A stretch of 11,942 nucleotides of DNA from Deinococcus sp. (GCF_018260405.1 NZ_JAGLBG010000080.1:1-11942); one strand, 5' to 3'; positions 1 through 6,519 are shown, counted from the stretch's first letter. The notes: a model not told the origin generated them from the sequence alone. Translations and numbers: made by a program.

Positions 1-492
1 CCGTACCGGCCTGCGAGACAGGGCACGCGGGGGCGATTCCCGAAGACAGCCTATCGAATCTCGCGCTCCTCGGCGCATGTACGGATCATCAAGGAGTATG
101 CCGGGAGGCGGGTCGTGAACGTCCGAACTGAGATCGCGGCGGGGACTCGGACCCGGGTGCACGAAGAATTGCAGCGGCTGGGCTACCGGAAACCCAATAC
201 CTCTGCCGTCGAGCGTCAGAACGCGACGGCGAGACGGATGAATCCCCACCTGGCGAGGAAAAGCATCGCATTCGCGAGGCTGACAGTCCACCGGGTGAGT
301 CTGGCCCATCTGGTCCAGGGAACCTACAACTGGTGCCGAACTCAACGTAGTCTGCGGAGGAAGCTTGATGTCCCTAAGGGACGTCAACAGTACCTCCAGC
401 GTACACCGGCTATGGCGATTGGCCTGACCGATCGCGTTTGGACGCTGCGAGCCTGGCTGTCACAACCTCAAGGCGTTTCCTGTCGGGCATAG
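1..492 (+). pseudogene. 3' end of a decayed DDE-type insertion-sequence transposase (IS1-like)
   Basis: The frame is open from the first base of the window to the TAG at 490-492, so the gene begins upstream and only its C-terminal part is visible. The translation keeps a recognisable transposase tail: NTSAVERQN (the VER glutamate fits the last acid of a DDE triad), then a helical stretch with a Y-N-W-C-R motif and a basic patch (RSLRRK), and the ending TPAMAIGLTDRVWTLRAWL. IS1-like transposases common in Deinococcus, cyanobacteria and Chloroflexi typically end in a TPAMAAGLTD-x-VW-type motif. The segment before the VER motif matches that family poorly, which suggests decay. An ATG/GTG inside (for example GTG at 115) is unlikely to be a real start. 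Family assignment is from remembered motifs. Whether the upstream part is intact cannot be seen. Confidence 0.6.
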
Positions 493-727
493 TTCCAGCC
501 AACTACCGTAAGTTTCTATCTAGAGCATTTTGCAAAGGCTCATAGTGGATTCCGGGGAGCTGAGGTGAGCAATAGAGACAGGAGTGGGCCAAGAAGAGGC
601 TGACCGCGTCGGCGCAGATTGCGCATGGTCTGGAAGAATCCAAGATAGAGCGGTAACCATCGCTGCGAGATGGGTGCATCTCCAGGGCAACCGCAAAGTC
701 GCAAAACTGAAGAATAGATAGGAAAAT

Positions 728-744
728 TTATGTTATAAGCATAA
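728..744. promoter_or_regulatory. Palindrome resembling the Deinococcus radiation/desiccation response motif (DdrO operator)
   Basis: TTATGTTATAAGCATAA is a 17-bp imperfect palindrome with half-sites TTATG and CATAA. Compared with the published RDRM consensus TTATGTCATTGACATAA it matches 13 of 17 positions, including both outer pentamers and the overall length. It lies in AT-rich DNA, so a chance match is possible. No strong gene begins directly downstream: the nearest plus-strand ATG (759, or 765) opens a frame that I reject, and tRNA-Arg starts about 190 bp on. It may be a relic or regulate something unannotated. Confidence 0.3.
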
Positions 745-912
745 TATATGACTCAGAATTGAATATGACCGACCGACAGAAACGGGCTTTTCCAGTGATG
801 CATCAGAAGCAATTTGATCCGGCTTCAAAATTGAACCGACTTTGCGAAAGCCCTGGGTGCATCTCAGGATTTCGGGATCGGCCTGGGGAAAGCGGTCAGA
901 CTCCGGGACTGC

Positions 913-918
913 TATACT
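913..918 (+). promoter_or_regulatory. Probable -10 box of tRNA-Arg
   Basis: TATACT sits 18 nt before the first base of the mature tRNA, which would start transcription about 12 nt upstream of it. No convincing -35 hexamer is seen 16-18 nt further upstream. Confidence 0.45.
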
Positions 919-936
919 TCTGGCGCTCTGAGCCGC

Positions 937-1013
<77 letters not shown>

Positions 1014-1030
1014 CATGTAGGACGATAAAG

Positions 1031-1056
1031 ACCACCGGAGAAATCTGGTGGTTTTT
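1031..1056 (+). terminator. Intrinsic terminator after tRNA-Arg
   Basis: ACCACCGGA (1031-1039) pairs with TCTGGTGGT (1044-1052) through nine pairs, one of them G-U, around a GAAA tetraloop. A T run follows at 1053-1056, giving five T in a row when the last stem base is counted. It lies 17 nt after the CCA of the tRNA. Confidence 0.88.
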
Positions 1057-1122
1057 GCTATACTGCAAACCCACCAGCATAGCCTGAAATTGGCAACATA
1101 CAAACCGCTGACATAACGACCC

Positions 1123-1128
1123 TAACCT
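1123..1128 (+). promoter_or_regulatory. Candidate leaderless -10 box for the phytase-like lipoprotein
   Basis: TAACCT (pattern TANNNT) lies exactly 7 nt before the ATG at 1136, so a transcript starting at or next to the A of ATG is expected. No Shine-Dalgarno sequence precedes the ATG. An alternative promoter is TTGGCA (1090-1095) with an imperfect CATAAC (1112-1117). Confidence 0.4.
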
Positions 1129-1135
1129 TGGTCTC

Positions 1136-2458
1136 ATGCTGAAATCCCTGCGTCCCCTACTGGGCCTGAGTGCGGCCCTTCTCCTGGCGGCCTGTAATAC
1201 CACGCCCAAACCAGAGTCGATCTACCCCACTATGCCTACCGCCGACGGCAAGGCGAAGGTCATCTCGCAAGCCAGCCTGCCCGCTACGAGCATAACCGCC
1301 TTCGGGTACACCGCCGAACAGGTCACCAAGGCGAAAACAAACGGCCTGCGTACCACCGAACTGCCCGCCATTGGCAGTGGGCTTCTGTTGCTGCCCGGCG
1401 GCGACTTCCTGGGCATCACTGACCGTGGCCCCAACGAGGACCATCTGGACGCCACCGGAAAAGCGGACGGTAAGATTTTCCCCCTGCCCGAGTTTAGCCC
1501 CACCATGATTCGCTTCAAGGTGGACGGCAGCACCATCAAACCCGTCAGTTACACCAAAATGACCGATTCGCAGGGAAACGGGATCACCGGGCTGACCAAC
1601 CTCAAGGGCGAGGAACTGCCCTTCGAGTCGCAGGCCAGCACCACGCCGCTGCCCTTCAACGTCAACGGCATGGACACCGAGGCGATTGCCCGCTTCCCGG
1701 ATGGCCGCCTGATCACTGTGGATGAAACCTCCCCCTCTATCGCCATTTTGAGCGCTGCGGGTCGGGTGCTCGTGCGCTACACCCCCACCAGCAAGCCCCT
1801 GACAGGTGCGGCTTACCCGGTCAAGAACATCCTGCCCGACGTGTACACCAACCGCCGGATGAACCGTGGCTTCGAGAGTGTCAGCCTCAGCAGCGACGGC
1901 AAGACCGCCTGGGTCAGCCTGCAAAGCCCCATGGGCGACCCGAAAGCCGACGCTTACAAGAACAGCCGTGTCCTGCGCACCCTGAAACTTGACGTAACCG
2001 ACCCGTTGAACGCCAAAGTCACGGGCGAGTACCTGACGCTGGGCAGCGCCATTACCGATTACCCGGCGGGGGGCAAGCAGGCCGATCTGAAAATCAGTGA
2101 CACCGCCTGGATTGCTGGAGACAGACTCCTGACCCTGGAACGTGCTGGGGGGCTGGTGCAACTGTTTGTGGACGATTTCAGCACTGCGACCAACGTTCTG
2201 ACCCACGCTGAAGAAAGCAAACTGACTTTCGAGAACACCGCAACCGACCTGAATGCCCTGGCGATCAAGACGACTACCCGCAAATTGGTGTTCAAGTCCA
2301 CCGACGCGGGCATCACCGACGACAAGTTAGAGGGTCTGGCCATCCTGACCCCAGCCACCATTGCCCTCACCAACGACAACGACTTCGGCATCGGCGACAA
2401 CAAGACGAACGCACCCAGCAAGATTTGGTTCGTACAACTTGGCCAAAGCCTTAAGTAA
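1136..2458 (+). CDS. Secreted lipoprotein, phytase-like / esterase-like beta-propeller
   Basis: A 440-residue exported lipoprotein. Residues 1-19 form a signal peptide (basic K3/R6, hydrophobic core) ending in lipobox L17-A18-A19-C20, so the protein is probably lipid-anchored in the envelope. The rest matches the 'esterase-like activity of phytase' family (Pfam phytase-like). It has a GSGL...GGDFLGITDRGPN segment at about 80-100, a GMDTEAIARFPDGRLITVDE segment at about 180-200, NRGFESVSLSSDGKTAWVS at about 240-260, and later DTAWIAGDRLLTLER and the closing NDNDFG. Repeated 'G-R/K-hydrophobic-D/E' strands are typical of a propeller. The family name implies phosphoester or ester hydrolysis, but the substrate cannot be read from sequence. 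The ATG at 1136 is chosen for the signal peptide and the TANNNT box. The gene stands alone between the tRNA terminator and its own terminator, and converges on the CYTH-like lipoprotein. Confidence 0.85.
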   Translation: MLKSLRPLLGLSAALLLAACNTTPKPESIYPTMPTADGKAKVISQASLPATSITAFGYTAEQVTKAKTNGLRTTELPAIGSGLLLLPGGDFLGITDRGPNEDHLDATGKADGKIFPLPEFSPTMIRFKVDGSTIKPVSYTKMTDSQGNGITGLTNLKGEELPFESQASTTPLPFNVNGMDTEAIARFPDGRLITVDETSPSIAILSAAGRVLVRYTPTSKPLTGAAYPVKNILPDVYTNRRMNRGFESVSLSSDGKTAWVSLQSPMGDPKADAYKNSRVLRTLKLDVTDPLNAKVTGEYLTLGSAITDYPAGGKQADLKISDTAWIAGDRLLTLERAGGLVQLFVDDFSTATNVLTHAEESKLTFENTATDLNALAIKTTTRKLVFKSTDAGITDDKLEGLAILTPATIALTNDNDFGIGDNKTNAPSKIWFVQLGQSLK

Positions 2459-2477
2459 CCCTCCAATCGAATGGAAA

Positions 2478-2507
2478 GGCCGCCCCGGTTGGAGCGGCCC
2501 TTTTTTT
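2478..2507 (+). terminator. Intrinsic terminator between convergent lipoprotein genes
   Basis: GGCCGC (2478-2483) pairs with GCGGCC (2494-2499). Further CC/GG pairing inside is possible across one mismatch, and seven T follow at 2501-2507. It lies 19 nt after the stop of the plus-strand gene. The minus strand offers only a short broken T run (TTTCCATT), so termination of the opposing gene here is possible but weaker. Confidence 0.85.
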
Positions 2508-2518
2508 ACGCTGTCAAC

Positions 2519-3313
2519 TCACTGAGTCCACTCGTTGAGGGTGCGTTGGGTCTTGGTTTCCTGATCGGTGCTGATAACCAGTCCCTTGCCCATCAGGTAG
2601 TTTTTCAGGGCAACAGAGGAGCTGCTTGCGTCTGCCTGCGAGGTCCTGGTGGACACTTCCGTCACCACTGCGCCGGAAGGCAGCGTCCACTGTTCCACCG
2701 TGTACGGGTAGGCCAGGCTGGAAACACTTTTCTTCCAGACTTGCGCCGGAGTCGGCCCCAACACCTGTAAGGTTGACCAGTTCACTGGAACTTTCAAGGT
2801 GGCAAACGCCTCCTGGTTACTGGAGAAAAGACTCTTGATGGACAGAAATCCGTCACGTACAGCGTCAATCTGCCCGGTGGGCTGCACCGTACTGAAAGAA
2901 CAAGAGGAAACCTGGTTGGTGCCCACTGCATCAATCTCGCACTTGAAGCCAGAATAATTCAGGTAGTTGCCCGCCTCCTTGACGGTCATAGGGCGGAATT
3001 TCACAGTGCTTTCGTCGTCCCCGTCCTTTACTTTGCGGGCACGCATGATCAATCCCTGGCGGTAGAGGTCAAGGTTCCAAGTGTCGTAGAAGTACATGGT
3101 GCGCTGCTCGGCGTTACTGCTGTACAAGTTGAGTTTGCTGCGGGCAGCGGCGGCCTGGTCATCCCGCAGTGTCCACTTGGACTCCACCTGCACCGTGACC
3201 GACTGCGCCCCCAGGCTCGCGGTGGAGGAGCTGAGGGGTGCGGCGGCCTGCTGGCAACCAGAAAGGAGAATGACGGCAGTCAGACTGGTCAAGCCAAAAG
3301 GTAGGGTCTTCAC
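2519..3313 (-). CDS. Lipoprotein with a CYTH / triphosphate-tunnel-like domain
   Basis: A 264-residue protein starting at GTG (3313). Residues 1-19 are a signal peptide with lipobox L17-S18-G19-C20, so it should be a lipoprotein outside the cytoplasm. The mature part has the order of motifs seen in CYTH proteins (CyaB adenylate cyclase, thiamine triphosphatase, triphosphate tunnel metalloenzymes): a first strand ending V-E44-S-K46 (the family motif is ExExK; here the first E is Q42), a YFYDTWNLDLYRQGL segment at about 74-88, R91-A-R93 (RxR), T103-V-K105, an acidic late strand VVTEVSTR, and a final helix reading NYLMGKGL like the family's closing 'LGL' helix. Known cytoplasmic members hydrolyse triphosphates, but a lipid-anchored version is unusual and the Q42 change may alter metal binding. 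Most databases would probably call it hypothetical. The assignment is by eye. Confidence 0.6.
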   Translation of the reverse strand: MKTLPFGLTSLTAVILLSGCQQAAAPLSSSTASLGAQSVTVQVESKWTLRDDQAAAARSKLNLYSSNAEQRTMYFYDTWNLDLYRQGLIMRARKVKDGDDESTVKFRPMTVKEAGNYLNYSGFKCEIDAVGTNQVSSCSFSTVQPTGQIDAVRDGFLSIKSLFSSNQEAFATLKVPVNWSTLQVLGPTPAQVWKKSVSSLAYPYTVEQWTLPSGAVVTEVSTRTSQADASSSSVALKNYLMGKGLVISTDQETKTQRTLNEWTQ

Positions 3314-3319
3314 TAAGCC

Positions 3320-3325
3320 ATGTTA
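3320..3325 (-). promoter_or_regulatory. Candidate leaderless -10 box for the CYTH-like lipoprotein
   Basis: Read on the minus strand, TAACAT (3325 to 3320) lies 6 nt before the GTG at 3313 and there is no Shine-Dalgarno sequence. A perfect TTGACA (3340 to 3335) is also present, but the spacer to this box is only 9 nt, so the two do not form a standard promoter together. Confidence 0.35.
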
Positions 3326-3356
3326 ATCGGCAGTTGTCAACGGACTGTCTCCGGGA

Positions 3357-3657
3357 GGTGTAACTCAGAATTGCGAGACTGGGAAAGCGCGGTGACGCAG
3401 GGTTCGAAATGGCAGTGGATTCGTTTTAGATGCGTTCCGTGCGCGTAGAGCCGCCATTCCAGCCGTGCCTGGTCTTGACCAATGCTGTCCAGAACGCTTC
3501 AAACGATGCCCAATCACGCTTTTGTTTGCTCCCTCAATCTGTCCCGAGTCGATAGGCCAACCCTGGTTCCGGTATCTGGCGTAGTCCATTTGCCCTTATC
3601 GCATCTGCCCACACTGGTTCGATCATGCTGAAGTATCTCGCAAAATTGAGTTACACC
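3357..3657 (-). mobile_element. Internally deleted insertion sequence with both terminal inverted repeats (about 300 bp)
   Basis: The left end (3357-3378) and the reverse complement of the right end (3636-3657) match at 19 of 22 positions. Both begin GGTGTAACTCA and end TTGCGAGA, with the differences clustered in the middle. Between them lies only the C-terminal piece of a transposase on the minus strand (3365-3589) and about 45 bp of the left part, so the middle of the transposase gene has been lost. The element could not move alone but keeps the ends a related transposase would recognise. TCCGGGA occurs just outside both ends (3350-3356 and 3661-3667) and may be the target duplication, although three extra bases separate the right copy from the repeat. 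Confidence 0.75.
3365..3589 (-). pseudogene. C-terminal fragment of an IS transposase (ISKra4/UPF0236-like)
   Basis: About 74 residues remain, with a stop codon immediately upstream at the deletion junction (3596-3598), so the ATG at 3589 is internal and not a real start. The fragment reads DYARYRNQGWPIDSGQIEGA and continues NKSVIGHRLKRSGQHW. The W-P-I-x-S-G-x-(I/V)-E-x-A-N-K block followed by RLK-x-(S/A)-G-x-x-W is a conserved part of ISKra4/UPF0236-type DDE transposases, where its glutamate is the last catalytic acid (here E in IEGANK). The fragment sits inside the inverted repeats of the same element and ends only a few bases from the left repeat. The exact family is remembered, not verified. 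Confidence 0.65.
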
Positions 3658-3896
3658 CTTTCCGGGATTCCGGGAAGGCAAAAAGACGCTGCTGGTAGAA
3701 GTAGACTCGTAAAGCGGCTTGCGCAGCGGGCTTGGGCGCTTTTCCACAAATCCGCATAACTGTAGAGCTCCTTAGCGGCGCCTGCAAGCCGCCCGAGGGC
3801 AAAATGTCCGGGGACTCCAAGAATTTGGTCGCAGTCCAGATACCATTGAAGCCATGGCCTGTCTGCCCCCGTTTCTGTCTTTGTCCCGGCCCACAT
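3651..3896 (-). CDS. Possible small ORF or gene remnant divergent from the methyltransferase
   Basis: On the minus strand an ATG at 3896 shares the CATG with the methyltransferase start (3895) and opens an 81-residue frame. It has a protein-like middle (about 14-55) reading WLQWYLDCDQILGVPGHF and continuing ALGRLAGAAKELYSYADLW. The stop falls inside the right inverted repeat of the IS remnant, so its end may have been cut by that insertion. I do not recognise a family. There is no ribosome binding site or TANNNT box at usable spacing, and the composition could also be explained as the antisense of upstream control DNA. It is listed because the stretch 3658-3894 otherwise holds no gene. Confidence 0.22.
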   Translation of the reverse strand: MWAGTKTETGADRPWLQWYLDCDQILGVPGHFALGRLAGAAKELYSYADLWKSAQARCASRFTSLLLPAASFCLPGIPERV

Positions 3897-4821
3897 GAGC
3901 AAACTGTCCTTTACCACCGAGCCGCTGGCGGTCATTGTTCCACTGGTACAGGCGGCGCTGCGACAACACGGCGAAACGACTTTCAGCGTGCCGGACCCCG
4001 TGGCGGGGCTGGGGCAGTATGCGGGCGAACTGACGCCCGCCGGAAGACACCGCCCCCTGAGCACCTGGGTCGATCTGGCCGACGCCCTAGAAGCCCATTG
4101 CCTCACGCCTTACCAGAGCGCGCCGGGCCGGATCGAGCTGCACTACCGGCTCTATGGCCGCTTGGCGGCGCCGGACGCGGCTGGATACAGCGCGAGGGGC
4201 GACTGGGCCAGGGTCGATAAACTGGAGGAACCCATTTTTTTGCTGACCCTGATTGAAGCGGTGCGCCGGGTCAATCCACCGGGCGGTGGTCGGGTGCTGG
4301 CGCTAGGAGTCAATGCTGGGCGTGAACTCGACGTGCTGGCGCTGGCTTTCCCCGAACGGAGGTTTGAGATCGTGGGGGTCGATCTAGAAGCTTCTGCGCT
4401 GGCCGCCGCCCAAGAACGCTACCCCGCCGCCACCTTTATGCCCCTGGACATCAACCGGCTGCCGCAGGAGTCTCTCGGAACTTTCGACCTTGTGCTGGCC
4501 CTTAGTCTGCTGCAAAGCCCGCAAGTCAGGCAGGATGTGGTGCTGGCGGCGCTGCACCGGCATCACCTGACGCCGTCTGGCGGCCTGGTTCTCGGGTTTC
4601 CGAACGCCCGCTACCGCGACGGCTTTCTGAGTTATGGAGCGCGGCTGCTTAACTTTGCCCGGCCCGATTTCAGCCTGCTGATGAACGACGTGACCAACGC
4701 CCGGCGCATCCTGCAAAAGTACGGTTACAAGGTTTTCGTAACGGGCAAGTATGAGGTGCTGGTCACGGGGATTCCGGCCCACCTGAAAACGCCGACCTAT
4801 CTGGAGCCGGGGCCGCCTTAG
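3895..4821 (+). CDS. Class I SAM-dependent methyltransferase
   Basis: A 308-residue cytoplasmic protein. The Rossmann-type SAM-binding core starts around residue 133 with VLALGVNAGRELD (motif I, here G-x-N-A-G rather than G-x-G-x-G). An acidic strand end VGVDLE at about 160 should hold the ribose hydroxyls, then FMPLDINRLP at about 181 and FDLVLALSLLQS at about 198 (motif IV position). The N-terminal 130 residues contain no motif I recognise and may set substrate specificity. The substrate cannot be inferred. The ATG at 3895 is the first possible start after an in-frame stop at 3847, and it has neither a Shine-Dalgarno sequence nor a TANNNT box at the usual place. The gene converges on aroQ, and the two stop codons overlap (4818-4821), so no terminator separates them. 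Confidence 0.85.
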   Translation: MSKLSFTTEPLAVIVPLVQAALRQHGETTFSVPDPVAGLGQYAGELTPAGRHRPLSTWVDLADALEAHCLTPYQSAPGRIELHYRLYGRLAAPDAAGYSARGDWARVDKLEEPIFLLTLIEAVRRVNPPGGGRVLALGVNAGRELDVLALAFPERRFEIVGVDLEASALAAAQERYPAATFMPLDINRLPQESLGTFDLVLALSLLQSPQVRQDVVLAALHRHHLTPSGGLVLGFPNARYRDGFLSYGARLLNFARPDFSLLMNDVTNARRILQKYGYKVFVTGKYEVLVTGIPAHLKTPTYLEPGPP

Positions 4822-5249
4822 CCCTGAGACTCGGTGAGATACTCCATCGCAAAGCGGTAACCCAAAAAGCCCATGCCACTGATTTTGCCCTTGCAGACCG
4901 AAGCAGTGACCGACTTGTGCCGGAATTCCTCACGGGCGTCCACGTTGCTGATATGCACCTCGACCACCGGAAGCTGCTGCCCGGCGATGGCGTCGCGCAG
5001 GGCGTAGCTGTAGTGCGTTAGGGCACCGGGATTGATGATGATGCCCCCAAAGCCCTGTTCCTGCGCCTCTTGCACCCATTCGAGCAGCTGACCTTCAAAG
5101 TTGCTCTGGCGGCAGGTCACCGAATCGCCCAGTTCCGCACCCCAGGTTTCGCACTGCCGCTCCAGGTCTTCGAGGGTCAAGGCGCCGTACACGCCGGGTT
5201 CGCGCAGGCCGAGGCGGTTGAGATTGGGGCCGTTGAGGACGAGCAACAT
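4818..5249 (-). CDS. aroQ: 3-dehydroquinate dehydratase, type II
   Basis: Catalyses dehydration of 3-dehydroquinate to 3-dehydroshikimate, the third step of the shikimate pathway to aromatic amino acids. The 143-residue length is normal for the small type II enzyme, which forms dodecamers in the cytoplasm. Visible signatures: LNGPNLNRLG at the N-terminus, R16 and catalytic Y21 in REPGVYG, QSNFEGQ at 48-54, N73-PGALTHYS with H79, and EVH99-ISN followed by AREEFRH, which supplies the catalytic histidine. D104 replaces the residue that is often His in SNIHAREEF, a variable site. The ATG at 5249 gives the canonical start. There is no Shine-Dalgarno sequence; a TACGCT box lies 5 nt upstream on the minus strand. 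It is divergent from the M20 peptidase and convergent with the methyltransferase, so it is transcribed alone. Confidence 0.96.
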   Translation of the reverse strand: MLLVLNGPNLNRLGLREPGVYGALTLEDLERQCETWGAELGDSVTCRQSNFEGQLLEWVQEAQEQGFGGIIINPGALTHYSYALRDAIAGQQLPVVEVHISNVDAREEFRHKSVTASVCKGKISGMGFLGYRFAMEYLTESQG

Positions 5250-5337
5250 GACTTAGCGTAACAGGAAGCGCGGGGCCGGGGCAGCGCGGAGCAAACACAG
5301 CGGCGGGCCACCTAGCCCAGCAGCGTCCCGGCGGGCT

Positions 5338-5343
5338 TACGAT
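5338..5343 (+). promoter_or_regulatory. Candidate leaderless -10 box that selects the second ATG of the M20 peptidase
   Basis: TACGAT (TANNNT) lies exactly 7 nt before the ATG at 5351 and overlaps the alternative ATG at 5342. If this is the promoter, the mRNA starts at about 5350-5351 and the 5342 start cannot be used. Confidence 0.4.
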
Positions 5344-6451
5344 GACTGACATGGAACCCGATCTGAACGCCATGCAGGCCGACCTGCGTACCCTGGTCGA
5401 AACCGAGTCGCCGTCAAGCGACCCCACCGCCGTGGCCCGCGTGACCGCGATTATTGAAGACTGGGCGCGTGACCTCGGCGCGGCTGTCCACGCCCTGCCC
5501 GGCGGCACTGCCGAACTGAGTTTCGGTGTGCAAGAAGGCCAGAAGTACCTGCTGATCTTGGCCCACGCCGACACGGTCTGGCCGCACGGCACGCTGGCGC
5601 ACATGCCTATGAACGAACACGGGGCTAGGCTTTACGGTCCTGGCAGCTACGACATGAAAGGCGGCATCGTGGGGCTTTTTGAGGTTCTGCGGGCCATGCG
5701 GCGCGACGAGCGCTGGCCCACGGGCGGCGTCAAGGTGCTGGTTTCGCCCGACGAGGAAATCGGCAGTGGCAGCAGCCGGGGACATATCGAGGCGGCGGCG
5801 CAACAGGCCCGCGCAGTGCTGGTGATTGAGCCGCCCGTGGCCGATAGCCACAACCTGAAAACCGGGCGCAAGGGCACCGGCAACTATGTGCTGACTTTGA
5901 GCGGCGTTGCCAGTCACGCCGGAAACCGCCCCGAACTGGGGGCCAGCGCGATCTCGGCGGCGGCAGAAGCGGTGCTGGCTCTCGAAGCCCTGGCCGACCA
6001 CGCCAAGGGCACCACCGTCAGCGCCGGGCTGATTCAGGGAGGCAGCGCCGCCAACGTGATTGCGGCCTCGGCGCGGCTGGAAGTGGACGTGCGGGTCGCC
6101 ACCGTGACCGAGGGCGAGCGCATTGACCACGCCATCCGCTCCTGGAAGCCGGGCAACAAGCGGGTTCGCGTAGAGGTCAGTGGAGGACTCAACCGCCCAC
6201 CCTTCGAGGAGTCGGCGGCCACCATGCAGCTGTTCGGCCAGGCGCAGCAGATCGCCGCCGACCTCGGCTTTCAGCTGGGGCACGAAATCGTGGGCGGGGG
6301 CAGCGACGGCAACTTTACGGCCCCGATTGCCCCGACCCTAGACGGCCTGGGCGCTCCCGGTGACGGCGCACACGCCAGCCACGAGCACATCCGGCTGGAC
6401 CGCTGGGCCGATCACGTCAAGATGCTGCACCAGCTAATGCTGGAAGTCTGA
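5342..6451 (+). CDS. M20 family zinc carboxypeptidase (glutamate carboxypeptidase-like)
   Basis: A two-zinc amidohydrolase of the M20/CPG2 type, 369 residues, cytoplasmic (no signal peptide). The metal site is complete when numbered from the ATG at 5342: H75 in LAHADT with D77, D104 in GSYDMKGG (bridging ligand), catalytic E138 and ligand E139 in SPDEEIGS, E163 in VIEPP, and H344 in GAHASHE. A dimerisation-domain segment at about 170-280 carries the usual SGVASHAGNRPELGASAI block with its histidine, followed by GGSAANVIAA. Substrates of such enzymes are C-terminal glutamyl or other N-acyl amino acids; the exact one is unknown. The start may really be the in-frame ATG at 5351, which has a TANNNT box 7 nt upstream. 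Its promoter region is shared with the divergent aroQ (about 90 bp). Confidence 0.9.
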   Translation: MTDMEPDLNAMQADLRTLVETESPSSDPTAVARVTAIIEDWARDLGAAVHALPGGTAELSFGVQEGQKYLLILAHADTVWPHGTLAHMPMNEHGARLYGPGSYDMKGGIVGLFEVLRAMRRDERWPTGGVKVLVSPDEEIGSGSSRGHIEAAAQQARAVLVIEPPVADSHNLKTGRKGTGNYVLTLSGVASHAGNRPELGASAISAAAEAVLALEALADHAKGTTVSAGLIQGGSAANVIAASARLEVDVRVATVTEGERIDHAIRSWKPGNKRVRVEVSGGLNRPPFEESAATMQLFGQAQQIAADLGFQLGHEIVGGGSDGNFTAPIAPTLDGLGAPGDGAHASHEHIRLDRWADHVKMLHQLMLEV

Positions 6452-6519
6452 ATCCAGTTTGAGTCCCCAAACCACCTGCCAACGTCGTAGCGAGGCCGGT
6501 CTACTACGGATTCCGCTAC

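Larger units (their letters stand above)
493..936. other. Intergenic stretch with no convincing gene; AT-richer, IS-scar-like
   Basis: About 440 bp between the transposase remnant and tRNA-Arg. It starts with TAGAGCATTTTGCAAA (521-536), which recurs with one mismatch at 10193-10208. On the plus strand, 575-720 can be read as two short peptide-like stretches in different frames (a KKRLTASAQIAHGLEESK-like piece, then a RWVHLQGNRKVAKLK-like piece ending at a TAG), as expected of a frameshifted gene relic, but I cannot name the family. The part around 715-770 is clearly AT-rich compared with the rest and carries the palindrome at 728-744. The open frames across 733-1209 (-) and 759-959 (+) run through the tRNA gene and are not credible genes. 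Confidence 0.5.

Noticed and set aside
1157..2206. 349-residue minus-strand open frame opposite the phytase-like gene
   Set aside because: It is a typical long antisense frame in GC-rich DNA. The plus strand has a clear signal peptide and family motifs.
3335..3340. Perfect TTGACA on the minus strand as a standard -35
   Set aside because: The nearest -10-like box is 9 nt away, and a box at 17 nt would put the transcript start inside the coding sequence.
5414..6283. 289-residue minus-strand open frame
   Set aside because: It is a shadow of the M20 peptidase, which carries the complete metal site on the plus strand.
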